A DNA stretch of 46,619 bases from an uncultured Prevotellaceae bacterium. Its GTDB lineage: Bacteria > Bacteroidota > Bacteroidia > Bacteroidales > Bacteroidaceae. The notes below the pieces were generated by a model. That model ran no database searches and was not told the origin of the DNA. It was given only the letters and a program-made list of their open reading frames with translations. The stretch's first letter is position 1. The number at the start of each line of letters is the position of its first letter. The DNA is taken from the NCBI GenBank assembly GCA_902792855.1, contig CADBBP010000008.1, positions 1 to 46,619 on the forward strand. The letters run 5' to 3'. Below are positions 1 to 8,200 of the stretch, one piece after another. The position numbers and the translations under genes are program-made.

Positions 1-1
1 C

Positions 2-889
2 ATGGGCGGCACGGTGCAGCAGGTGACCAACTACTACCCCTTCGGCGCACCATACGCCGACCCCAACGCCGTGATGGGCGCCACCGTGCAGCCCTACAAA
101 TACAACGGCAAGGAGCTTGACAGGATGCACGGCCTGGATACCTACGACTATGGCGCGAGGCAGTACAACCCGGTCACCGCACGTTGGGACAGGATGGATC
201 CACTATGTGAGAAATACTATAGCGTCAGCCCGTATGCGTATTGTGGGAATAATCCAGTGATGTTGGTGGATCCAGATGGGATGGCACCAGGAGACTTTTT
301 TTATAGTATGGATGAAGCTGCTGTTGATTTTGGTTTGTTTTATAATGGTAATTCTATTCGTGATAATAAAGAATATAATTCTTCAATTATTTTAGTATTT
401 AACGATAAACATGAGAAAGGATACACTTATACAATACCTTCGATAGGCACATCTGAGGAATCCACACCGAGTAAGGAGTGGGGATTTAAAAATGTCGCAT
501 ATGTTCATACCCATGCTGCATACAGTGAAGATTATTATAATAACAGCTTTTCAGGTTTACACTTGAGGGACAAAGAGGGGAAGATTCTCAGAGATTATAC
601 AGAAACGGAAAGAAAAGCATTAAAGACAAACGATGACATTGGAATGGCTAACAGAAAACATTTGACAGCGTATGTTTCCACGCCAAATGGCTCTCTTCAG
701 AAATATGACAGTGACACAGGAAAAATATCAGTTATCAGCTATAGTATGCCGAGTGACAAGAATGATCCAGAAAGACTCAATTCAGTGGGAACTCAGGAAA
801 GGCATTTCTATGAGTTTGACTATAATAAATACAATAGTACTATTAGTCATTATCGTATCAATAATATGTTAAACCTGTTTAATCAATAA
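2..889 (+). CDS. Rhs core C-terminus with DUF4329-like toxin tip (5' partial)
   Basis: This is the 3' end of an Rhs-family polymorphic toxin gene; the 5' part lies outside the window. Residues 1-95 (numbered in the window) are the conserved Rhs-associated core: YYPFGAPY, YKYNGKELDR, YDYGARQYNP, RWDRMDPL, then the hallmark end NPVMLVDPDGM. After that the base composition turns A+T-rich, the usual junction between a shared core and a variable toxin tip. The tip (about residues 96-295) fits the DUF4329 pattern: HTH at residues 169-171, an NNSFS motif about 12 residues on, DDIGMAN, then AYVSTPNG and LQKYD. The HxH...S...D spacing recalls JAB/JAMM-type metallopeptidases, but that activity is an inference. 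Delivery is presumably contact-dependent or by secretion. Two immunity-like lipoprotein genes follow directly, the first starting one base after the stop. Confidence 0.85.
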   Translation: MGGTVQQVTNYYPFGAPYADPNAVMGATVQPYKYNGKELDRMHGLDTYDYGARQYNPVTARWDRMDPLCEKYYSVSPYAYCGNNPVMLVDPDGMAPGDFFYSMDEAAVDFGLFYNGNSIRDNKEYNSSIILVFNDKHEKGYTYTIPSIGTSEESTPSKEWGFKNVAYVHTHAAYSEDYYNNSFSGLHLRDKEGKILRDYTETERKALKTNDDIGMANRKHLTAYVSTPNGSLQKYDSDTGKISVISYSMPSDKNDPERLNSVGTQERHFYEFDYNKYNSTISHYRINNMLNLFNQ

Positions 890-890
890 A

Positions 891-1271
891 ATGAAGTATA
901 TTGCATTTGTGTTACATTTCTTTTTGATTTTACTCCTATTCAGTTGTGGAAAAGGGGATGAACAAGATAAGGAAACATTCATTAAAGGATGGATACCGAC
1001 CTATACAATTGAAGGTGATTCCTCCACCTGGATTACAGCAAAAAAAGATACGTTGATAGCAACACCGGAAGCTGCTGCAATTATAGCAAAAGCAGCGGTG
1101 ATATCAATCTACAATGAAGAATGTGCAAAAGAACAACCTTATAAGATTGTATCAAATTCAATCTATTGGATCGTTAGTGGAACACTGCGAGATGGCTATG
1201 TTGGTGGGACTTTCACAATGGTTATCAGAAAAAAAGATGGTAAAATAGAACATTATTATCATGAAAAATAA
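891..1271 (+). CDS. Lipoprotein of NTF2-fold immunity type, first copy
   Basis: A 126-residue protein with a lipoprotein signal (hydrophobic stretch, then LLFSC with Cys at about residue 19), so it is probably lipidated and kept in the envelope. The rest resembles the NTF2-fold immunity family of polymorphic toxin systems: ATPEAAAIIAKAAV near residue 57, YWIVSGTL near 92 and VIRKKDGKIEHYY at the end. It starts one base after the Rhs toxin stop and overlaps the next gene by 11 bases, so the three are read as one unit. The likely role is to neutralise the DUF4329-like tip. Family assignment rests on motif order by eye; the pairing is inferred from position. Confidence 0.72.
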   Translation: MKYIAFVLHFFLILLLFSCGKGDEQDKETFIKGWIPTYTIEGDSSTWITAKKDTLIATPEAAAIIAKAAVISIYNEECAKEQPYKIVSNSIYWIVSGTLRDGYVGGTFTMVIRKKDGKIEHYYHEK

Positions 1272-1734
1272 AATGAGTATGTTTATTCTCCTATCTATCA
1301 TATTATGCATTGGATGCAAAGGAAAGAAAGAGAATGGTAGTGTAGAAATCTATGAAGATTTGAATTATAACACAATCAACGAGAAAGACTTTTCTTTTTG
1401 GGACGGTTTGGTAGATATGAATGATTTCACAATTGGTCCCAATGGTACCCCATGTAAAGTAGATGTCATCCAAACTGACAAAGCAGCCGCAATAGTAGGC
1501 GAGGCACTAAAACGGTCTGCATTTCAAGAAAAGCATTATATGAAAGATTTTCCTCAAATCGTCATTGAAAAAAGCAAGTATTGGGTTGTACAAGGAACAA
1601 CGGTTAACAATCAAGACAATGCCATGTTTGTATATTTTGTAGTTATACAAAGAAGTAATGGAAAAGTTTTGGATTTCAGAATTGAGAGAAGCACGGGGAG
1701 AATCACCGAAGGAATCACGGGACCTGGTACTTGA
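1261..1734 (+). CDS. Lipoprotein of NTF2-fold immunity type, second copy
   Basis: A 157-residue protein with a lipoprotein signal (LSIILCIGC, Cys near residue 19). It shares the motif order of the gene before it: TDKAAAIVGEAL, KSKYWVVQGT, then VVIQRSNGKVLDFRI. The two look like diverged paralogues of the NTF2-fold immunity family. Its start lies inside the end of the previous gene, which suggests translational coupling. The last 15 or so residues (after FRIER) are probably not native: the DNA becomes G+C-rich there and merges into the orphan Rhs cassette, so a recombination junction may have replaced the original stop. Whether both copies answer the same toxin, or the second was left by an older tip, cannot be told from the sequence. 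Confidence 0.68.
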   Translation: MKNKMSMFILLSIILCIGCKGKKENGSVEIYEDLNYNTINEKDFSFWDGLVDMNDFTIGPNGTPCKVDVIQTDKAAAIVGEALKRSAFQEKHYMKDFPQIVIEKSKYWVVQGTTVNNQDNAMFVYFVVIQRSNGKVLDFRIERSTGRITEGITGPGT

Positions 1735-1762
1735 TTTCACAGCCACAACGATAAACGTCAAT

Positions 1763-2962
1763 ATGAATTATAACAAAAAACATAAGACGTACAAGGAACT
1801 CGGTGGCCTCCTCGAGGACGTGAGAATCGCGTACTCGTTCAAAAGAGCGATGGACAACCTCACCCTCTCATATGACGGCAACCGAGTGACAGGCGTGTCT
1901 GAGACCGCCGCTGACTATGATTTTTTTGGTTCGTACAAGGGGGCGAACGGCTCCCAGTACTTGTACGACGCGAACGGCTCCCTGGTCGCCGACAAGAGCC
2001 GCGGCATCGCGTATGTCACCTACGATGCCAGCAACAACCCGGGCGCCATATATTTCACCAACGGCAGCGTGACGAAGTATGCCTATGATTCCTCCGGGCA
2101 GAAGCTGCGCGTGACGCATCATACGGCAAAGCCGAACATCACGAGGACGTTCGGCGTGATGCCCCCCGAGCTGACCCCGGCTCAGACCTTGAGTGCGGAC
2201 ACCACCGACTACCTCCTTGGCGGAAGCCTCGTCGCGACGAACGGCACGGTGGACAAAATCCTCTTTGACGGCGGCTTCGCCGACGTGAGTTCATCCGGCA
2301 GTTTCGTGTTGTTCTACTACAACAAGGACCACCTCGGCAACAACCGCGAGGCGCTGATAAGGAGCGGCAGCGTGCTCCAAGTGACGAGATACTATCCTGT
2401 TGCCTTACGGCGACTTTTTCTCGCCATGGCAGAGTTGAAACAAGTTTCACTCTGCTCATTTGGCTTAGCGAAAAAGTTCGGTGCGCAATACGCCGGCTCG
2501 ACGGAGATTTCGGGTGTGAACATCCAGCCCTATAAGTATAATGGCAAGGAACTTGACAGGATGCACGGACTGGACACCTACGACTATGGGGCAAGGCAGT
2601 ACAATCCCATCACCGCTCGTTGGGACAGGGTTGACCCGCTGTGCGAGAAATACTATAGCGTAAGCCCGTATGCGTATTGCGAAGATAATCCAATAAACGC
2701 AATAGACGATAAAGGTGATAGTACTTGCGTGTTGAATTATGGAAGTGGTTCGAATCAGCATTTGGCAATGCTGATTCAGAATGATGAGGTTAAATGGTCT
2801 TATTTTTCTTTTAATGGGATTAAAATTTTTAATAGCACATCTGGAATATCAGGAGGGGCACCACACAATAATTTAGGTGAGAGGTCTTTTGATAGTCCTA
2901 CTGTTTTTCTAAATAGCATATACAATAGTGACGGATCATATGAAGAAATCGAACTAGCTTAG
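1763..2962 (+). CDS. Orphan Rhs core cassette with a second, damaged tip
   Basis: This Rhs fragment lacks the N-terminal shell. The reading frame is open from 1658, but that start lies inside the preceding gene; the ATG at 1763 is a plausible first codon. Rhs repeats are clear (LTLSYDGNRVTGV, YLYDANGSLVADK, FTNGSVTKYAYD), as is the core end (YNKDHLGNNREAL, YKYNGKELDRMHGL, ARQYNPITARWDR, YCEDNPINAIDDKG). It is closely similar to the core at the window start but has a different A+T-rich tip with HLAMLIQND and KWSYFSFNG, which I cannot assign with confidence; a papain-like fold is one possibility. The frame ends at 2962, but bases 2962-3015 in another frame encode AFKAIRDNNPNGIYIKR plus a stop, which reads like the true C-terminus. 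A frameshift, probably with an internal deletion, is likely. A 78-base palindromic element interrupts the core in frame at 2399-2476. Confidence 0.75.
   Translation: MNYNKKHKTYKELGGLLEDVRIAYSFKRAMDNLTLSYDGNRVTGVSETAADYDFFGSYKGANGSQYLYDANGSLVADKSRGIAYVTYDASNNPGAIYFTNGSVTKYAYDSSGQKLRVTHHTAKPNITRTFGVMPPELTPAQTLSADTTDYLLGGSLVATNGTVDKILFDGGFADVSSSGSFVLFYYNKDHLGNNREALIRSGSVLQVTRYYPVALRRLFLAMAELKQVSLCSFGLAKKFGAQYAGSTEISGVNIQPYKYNGKELDRMHGLDTYDYGARQYNPITARWDRVDPLCEKYYSVSPYAYCEDNPINAIDDKGDSTCVLNYGSGSNQHLAMLIQNDEVKWSYFSFNGIKIFNSTSGISGGAPHNNLGERSFDSPTVFLNSIYNSDGSYEEIELA
2399..2476. repeat. 78-base palindromic insertion, in frame within the Rhs core
   Basis: The conserved core string YYP-FGA is split here: tac-tat-cct ends at 2398 and ttc-ggt-gcg resumes at 2477. 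The 78 inserted bases add 26 residues (starting VALRRLF, ending FGLAKK) and keep the frame. The insert folds back on itself: CAGAGTTGAAAC (2430-2441) faces GTTTCACTCTG (2444-2454) with one bulged base, and outer arms CTTTTTC (2414-2420) and GAAAAAG (2470-2476) also pair. This is how small non-autonomous palindromic elements look. The other Rhs core in the window (bases 40-60) has no insert at the same place. Confidence 0.75.
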
Positions 2963-3022
2963 CATTTAAGGCAATAAGAGATAATAATCCTAATGGTATA
3001 TATATAAAAAGGTAACTTTTTT

Positions 3023-3388
3023 ATGCAAAAAGTAATTGACTGTTATTTTCTTATAGTAAGTAGTGTAATCAGCATTATCTCTATTAGTTTTTGTCTTTAT
3101 GACAAAAACTTGGATAATATTCTTTTATTTTGTTTTTCTATCATTGTAAATATTCTTTACATCATAAATATATTAAAGACAATAAATATATTAAAGACAT
3201 CCGCTTTTTCTCGATTGTTTGTAAAATGTGTTTCTGTATTATTAAGTGTAATAATGGCTTTATTTTTGCCAATTGCATTAATAATGCTTACTTTCAAGCA
3301 TGCTATATATTTTTATCTTGCTATTTGTTTTTGTATCCTTAATATCATATTATCATTATGTATGAAAACGGAGGTGCACCAAGAATAG
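3023..3388 (+). CDS. Small multi-span membrane protein, candidate immunity protein
   Basis: A 121-residue, strongly A+T-rich gene encoding about four hydrophobic segments (roughly residues 5-25, 32-50, 66-85 and 90-112) with few charged residues. I do not recognise a family. It starts 7 bases after the putative true end of the second Rhs tip (3015), the place where immunity genes sit in Rhs systems, so an immunity role against that tip is the best guess. A short in-frame duplication (two copies of an AATATATTAAAGACA-like unit near 3168-3200) gives the repeated NILKT-INILKT. It could also be an unrelated small membrane protein carried with the cassette. Confidence 0.55.
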   Translation: MQKVIDCYFLIVSSVISIISISFCLYDKNLDNILLFCFSIIVNILYIINILKTINILKTSAFSRLFVKCVSVLLSVIMALFLPIALIMLTFKHAIYFYLAICFCILNIILSLCMKTEVHQE

Positions 3389-3608
3389 AACAGAATCACC
3401 GTTACTATGACCATTGTGAAAATTGTGGAGGGTTCTCGATAATCAAACATTGACCGATGAGGAGATTAAATGTATCACAGTGTTTCACGAATACGGGGAA
3501 TTTGGTATATACTCCTTCCCAAAGTGTAAATACAATTTGGAAGAAATACTAAAACGTATCTATAATGAAACACGGGATAAGAGGGTACGGTTACGTCAAA
3601 CACTATGA
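3358..3608 (+). pseudogene. Frameshifted small gene remnant, possibly an old immunity gene
   Basis: Two abutting short frames look like one broken gene of about 80-90 residues. The first opens at ATG 3358 and reads MYENGGAPR, then HCENCGGFS with a CxxC pair, before a stop at 3451-3453. The second, from about 3429, reads VLDNQTLTDEEIKC, then VFHEYGEFGIYSFPKCKY and LEEILKRIYNE, and ends at 3608. A frame change near 3425-3450 would join them. The base composition matches the preceding toxin-tip genes, and the start overlaps the end of the membrane-protein gene. No family is recognised. The alternative is two unrelated random frames, but the acidic, well-mixed second half looks coded. Confidence 0.4.
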
Positions 3609-3946
3609 TATTCACAACAATTCTCTTCCTTCTGTTGTTGGCGACGATGCCCATACAGACGACAGCGCAGGTGAACCCCCAGAAGGGGTACGTCATCACC
3701 AACGGGAACGACACCGTCCACGGCACCATCGACTACCTAACGGATGCACGTAACGCAAAAGTATGCCTCTTCCAGAAAAAGGGGGAGGATGGGTACAAGT
3801 CGCTTTCGCCAGCCGACATCAAGGGATACCGCCTGGCCGACGACGGAATCTATTACGTCAGCCGGATGTTCAACGGCGGCGAGAGGCCGGAGCCGCTCTT
3901 CGCCGAGTTCCTCATCCAGGGCGGCGTGAGCCTCTACCGCTACTAA
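3605..3946 (+). pseudogene. N-terminal part of a broken outer-membrane barrel protein
   Basis: This fragment has a signal peptide (hydrophobic stretch ending TTAQ, cleavage near residue 22). The start of a Bacteroidetes outer-membrane protein family follows: NPQKGYVITNGNDTVHGTIDYLTDARNA, then SPADIKGYRLADDGIYYVSR and FLIQGGVSLYRY. The frame stops at 3946, just where the family normally continues. The next stretch (from 3948, another frame) resumes with NKKLQDRRQKVQEVNAL, which belongs further along such proteins. The simplest reading is an internal deletion plus frameshift that joined two parts of one gene. The ATG at 3605 overlaps the stop of the preceding remnant. Confidence 0.6.
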
Positions 3947-3977
3947 CAACAAGAAGCTGCAGGACAGGCGACAGAAA

Positions 3978-4736
3978 GTGCAGGAGGTCAACGCCTTGAT
4001 GCACCATGACAACACGATAGCCAACCGCCTGTGGAAGATGGACCTGACAAGCAACGACCTGACGGAGCTGGTGAGGCAGTACGACGAGCAATATTGCACG
4101 AGCGCCGGGGAGTGCGTCGTCTTCAAGTATGACAAGAAAAAGGCGTCCGCCGTCTCACGAAGGTTCTACGTGGGGGCCGGCGTCAGCTACGCCTCATACG
4201 CCGCCCCCGACTACGACGCCCGGCGCAACTCGTCGTTTTCGGGGAACACCTACAGTGGGATTGCCCCGACGTTCATCGCCGGCGCCGACTTCATGTTCCC
4301 GCGCTTCAGCCGCTTCTTCATGGCACAGATGGAGCTTAGCTACACGCCCCATCGCTATGAAGCCTCAAAGGAGATGCTGGAGGGAGGCAATCCGAAAATG
4401 ACGGTCAGCGAACTGGCCCTCCGCTTCGGCGCGAGCTACGCCTTCTGCCACGACTGCCGCATCAGGCCCTACGTCAAGGGCGGCCTGCACCTGGCCTGGA
4501 ATTCGGGAATGAAGGAGAAGGACGCAGCGTTCAGGTACGACTACGGCGGGGACGTGCGGCAGACGACGGGCGACCTGAAATACGACAACGAACTGAGGTG
4601 CGGCATCTACCTCGGAGCGGGGGCCGACGTCGGGCGCATACGCATCAGCGCCCTGTGGAAGAAGGCAAAAAGCAGCTACGACGGCCTGAACGAGAAAAAC
4701 TGCGGCATCCTGACAATAGCATATTTGTTCATGTAA
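3978..4736 (+). pseudogene. C-terminal barrel part of the same broken outer-membrane protein
   Basis: The frame is open from about 3948; the first ATG is 3978 (252 residues). It begins with a helical stretch (LMHHDNTIANRLWKMDL, then LVRQYDEQYC and CVVFKYD). Alternating beta-barrel strands typical of small Bacteroidetes outer-membrane proteins follow: RRFYVGAGVSYASY, PTFIAGADFMF, MAQMELSYTPHRY, LALRFGASYAF, IRPYVKGGLHLAW, CGIYLGAGADVG and RISALWKKA, ending ILTIAYLFM. It lacks a signal peptide of its own, so it is almost certainly the downstream half of the gene that starts at 3605, and is not expected to reach the outer membrane as it stands. Confidence 0.6.
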
Positions 4737-4739
4737 AGC

Positions 4740-4829
4740 AGGGATTGCGACACATACGACAACCTTTCAACAAGCACCCTGCCCCTAGGCACCTACATCG
4801 TCAACGGCAAAAAGATGGTCGTCAAGTAA
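4740..4829 (+). pseudogene. Detached type IX secretion-like C-terminal tail remnant
   Basis: In one frame this stretch reads as a typical C-terminal end of Bacteroidetes secreted proteins: TLPLGTYIVNGKKMVVK followed by TAA at 4827-4829. That G-x-Y-hydrophobic-V...K-V-V-K pattern is the end of the type A sorting domain used by the Por (type IX) secretion system. There is no long frame before it, so this is a fragment left after the rest of the gene was lost. Confidence 0.45.
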
Positions 4830-4969
4830 GGCGCATAGGAGCATTCCAATGCACTTGCTTTCACCTACAACGCAGCGGAAACTGCGCCGCCAAAGAACAA
4901 ACGTCAGCAGCGTTTCCTTGGAGGGCGTCAAATGGCAGAAATGCAACTGTTTGCAAAAGGATAGACCAC

Positions 4970-5023
4970 GACCTGAACAACAATCCTGTCCGCATTCAGA
5001 TCACCAACGGCAGCGTGACGAAA
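4970..5023 (+). pseudogene. Rhs repeat remnant
   Basis: Eighteen codons read DLNNNPVRIQITNGSVTK, the same repeat found at about 2026-2080 in the orphan core (DASNNPGAIYFTNGSVTK). Stops and frame breaks lie on both sides. The surrounding 4830-5160 shows no other supportable gene; it appears to be decayed Rhs-island DNA. Confidence 0.5.
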
Positions 5024-5210
5024 CGACAGGAAATATGTGAAATGAGACCACGACCCGCTCGGCACGGAATGTCTAAGGGGGGCAGACCGCATCACGAATG
5101 GCCCCCTCACTACATAGGACGTGTCTATCTGTTAATCGTCTTTTAATAGCACAAATCAGCGGTGTCATTTTAAAGAAATGGCATCCACATCAACTTTTTT
5201 CCACTTTCCT

Positions 5211-5242
5211 TTGACTTAATTCCCAAAAAATTGCTTACTTTG
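5211..5242 (+). promoter_or_regulatory. Promoter of tamB-tamL
   Basis: TTG (5211-5213), 21 bases, then TTACTTTG (5235-5242), one base off the Bacteroidetes consensus TAnnTTTG. The expected start of transcription is near 5249, about 50 bases before the tamB ATG. Confidence 0.6.
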
Positions 5243-5297
5243 CACTCCAAATCCCGACAGAGGGCTTTCAATTCAACCCACAGTTGCTGGAAAAGTC

Positions 5298-8200
5298 ATG
5301 AAAAAAGTGCTGAAATGGGGTGCAGTCATCCTGCTCGTCCCCATACTCCTCTTTCTCCTTGCAGCAGTATTGCTCTACACGCCGCCAGTGCAAAACTGGG
5401 CGGTGAAGAAAGTTGCGGCCTACGCCTCGGAGAAGACCGGCATGGACATCACCGTGGGGCATGTGGCACTGCGCTTCCCACTCGACCTCACCATCGACTC
5501 CCTCAGGGCCATCAAAGACAACGACTCCATCCCCGGTCTGCGCGACACCATTGCCGACGTGGGCAAACTCTTCGTTGACATCCAGCTAAAGCCACTCCTT
5601 GACAAGCAAGTGGAAATCGACGCCCTCGGCTTCCGCCAACTCAAACTCAACACCAACGGCTTCATCGACGACCTCCGGGTGAAAGGCAATGTGGAAAGCC
5701 TCGACGTGGAATGCCACGGCGTGGACCTCAACAAGTCGCTCGTCAACATCGACGCCGCCCGTCTCGATAGCGCCCGACTTGAAATATGCCTTGCAGACAC
5801 CGTTCCACCCGACACCACCGAGACCCCTTTGGATTGGAAAATCAAGGTGGCCGACCTCCAACTCTCCAGAGCCGACGTCACCGTCAGGATGCCCGGCGAC
5901 ACCATGGCCGTGGCAGCATACGTGGGGGATGCCAAGGCCGTGGATGCCGACATCGACTTAAAATCCAACCGCTATCAGCTCTCCAATCTCAATTTGGCAA
6001 AAACCAATGTCACGACCACCCTCCCCGGGAACAAGCGTGCCAAAACCGTCATAGAAGAGGCTTTGGCCAAAGAGGCACTGGTGGACTTGGAAGGAGAAAA
6101 CTACCAACTGGCAAGCCTTGAATGGAAAGGAGGCACAGCCGAATACCATGACGACACGCAAGCACCTGTGAGCGGCCTCGACGCCAGTCACCTGCAAGTG
6201 AGAGACATCCACGTCAAGGCCAACACCATCTCCTACTCGCCCGACGGCCTTGTCCTCGACTTGGACACATGCACCTTGAAGGAGAAAAGCGGCTTGCACG
6301 TGGAGCAACTCAAGACAGCGCTCGCCCTTGACGACAAAACCCTTCACCTCGACAACCTTTACTTGAAAACCCCAGACTCCAAAGTCAAGGCACAGGTGGA
6401 CATGGACCTCAACACCTTCGACAAGCGCAATCCCGGAAAACTCGACACCAGCATCGACGCCTATATCGGCAAGCAAGACCTCATGCGCGTCATGGGCGGC
6501 ATGCCCAAAGACTTTGTCAGAAAATGGCCCAACCAGCCTCTCGCCATCAAGGGAAAAGCCAAGGGAAACATGCAACGTGTGGATTTCAAAGGCCTCAACG
6601 TCTCACTCCCCACCGCCTTGCAACTACACGCCGACGGTTACGTGGCCAATGTCACCAACCCCGACCGCCTTGAGGCTGACGTGAATGTGAAAGGCACCAC
6701 CTCCGACCTCGACTTCCTCACCGCGCTCCTCGACAAGAGCGTCACCGACAATGTGAAAATACCCAACGGCATCAGCCTCGATGGAAACATCAAAGCCAAG
6801 GGACACCAATACGAAGCCGATTTCGTCGCTTCAGAGGGTGGGGGAGAGATGAAAGCCGCCCTTGCATACGACACAGACCGCAACAAATACTCCGCCACTA
6901 TCGACACCGACCGCTTCCCCTTGCAGCACTTCCTACCCGGCATGGGGCTCTCCCCACTCACCGCACACATCGAAGCCGACGGCCAAGGCACAGACTTCAT
7001 GTCGCCCGCCACGAAGACAAGGGTGAAAGCAAGGATAGGAAAGTTCCATTACGGCAAATACGACCTCGACGGCATGACGGCCGATGCCACGCTCTCCAAT
7101 GGCAGGCTCGCCGCCGACATCGACAGCCACAACCCTCTGCTCAACGGCAACATCTCCTTTGACGCCCTCATGGACTCCAAGCGGCTGCAAGGCACCTTCG
7201 CTTGCGACCTCACCGAGGCCGACCTCTACAGGCTGCACCTCATCGACAAGCCATTCAACTTCAGAGGCTGCGCACATCTCGACATCGACACCGACTTCAA
7301 GCAGTTCTACAAGGTGGAAGGCTCCTTGGGCGACATGGCCCTCACCTACAACAACACCCTCTTCAGGCCCGACAACATCGCCCTCAACATCCTCACACGG
7401 AGCGACACCACCTACGCACACGTTAGTAGCGGTGACTTCCTCCTCCACATGAACGGCAGCGGAGGATACGAGGCCATGCTCAAAAAGGTGGAGCGTTTCT
7501 CTGATGAACTTACCCGTCAGATGAAAGACAAGCATTTCGACCAAGAGACATTGCGTGACAAACTGCCTGACGCCAACATTTACCTCGAAAGCGGAAGCAA
7601 CAATTTCTTCGTCAACCTGGCCAGGGAGGAGGGGCTCATGTTCGACCAACTCCTCGTTGACCTTGAGGCATCGCATCTCAACGGACTCAACGGAAGTGTC
7701 AATGTAAGCAAACTTGTCGTCGATAGCATACAGCTCGACTCCATTGCCTTCAACATACTCACCGACAGCACCGGCTTCAAATATACCGGGCAGGTGAAGA
7801 ACCTGCCCGACAACCCCCATTATTGCTTCAATGCAGTCTTCAATGGGGCCATTCTTGAAAAAGGGGCTGACATACAAACCAAACTTTTTGACAAGAATGA
7901 CAAACTGGCCCTCAACATAGGAGCCGTGGCGGCCATCGAGCAGCAAGGGGTGAGGGTCAACCTCACCGACAGCCATCCTGTCATCGGATACATGCCCTTT
8001 GAAGCCAACGATGACAATTATGTCTTCATCGGCGATGACCGGCGGCTGTCTGCCAACCTCAAGCTCAAGTCGGAAGATGGCATGCACATACAGCTATACA
8101 CTGATGACGAAAACCAAGATGCGTTGCAAGACCTCACCCTTAGTTTGGGAAAGGTGGACTTACAGAAAATCATCTCGTTCCTGCCTTTCATGCCTCAAAT

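Noticed and set aside
1507-1761. Minus-strand open frame across the second immunity gene
   Set aside because: It is antisense to a gene with a clear lipoprotein signal and family motifs, and has no support of its own.
6933-8087. Long minus-strand open frame (384 codons) opposite tamB
   Set aside because: It lies wholly antisense to a well-supported tamB; the product is a low-complexity Val/Glu/Gly-rich string with no domain, as expected from the complement of Asp/Leu-rich codons.
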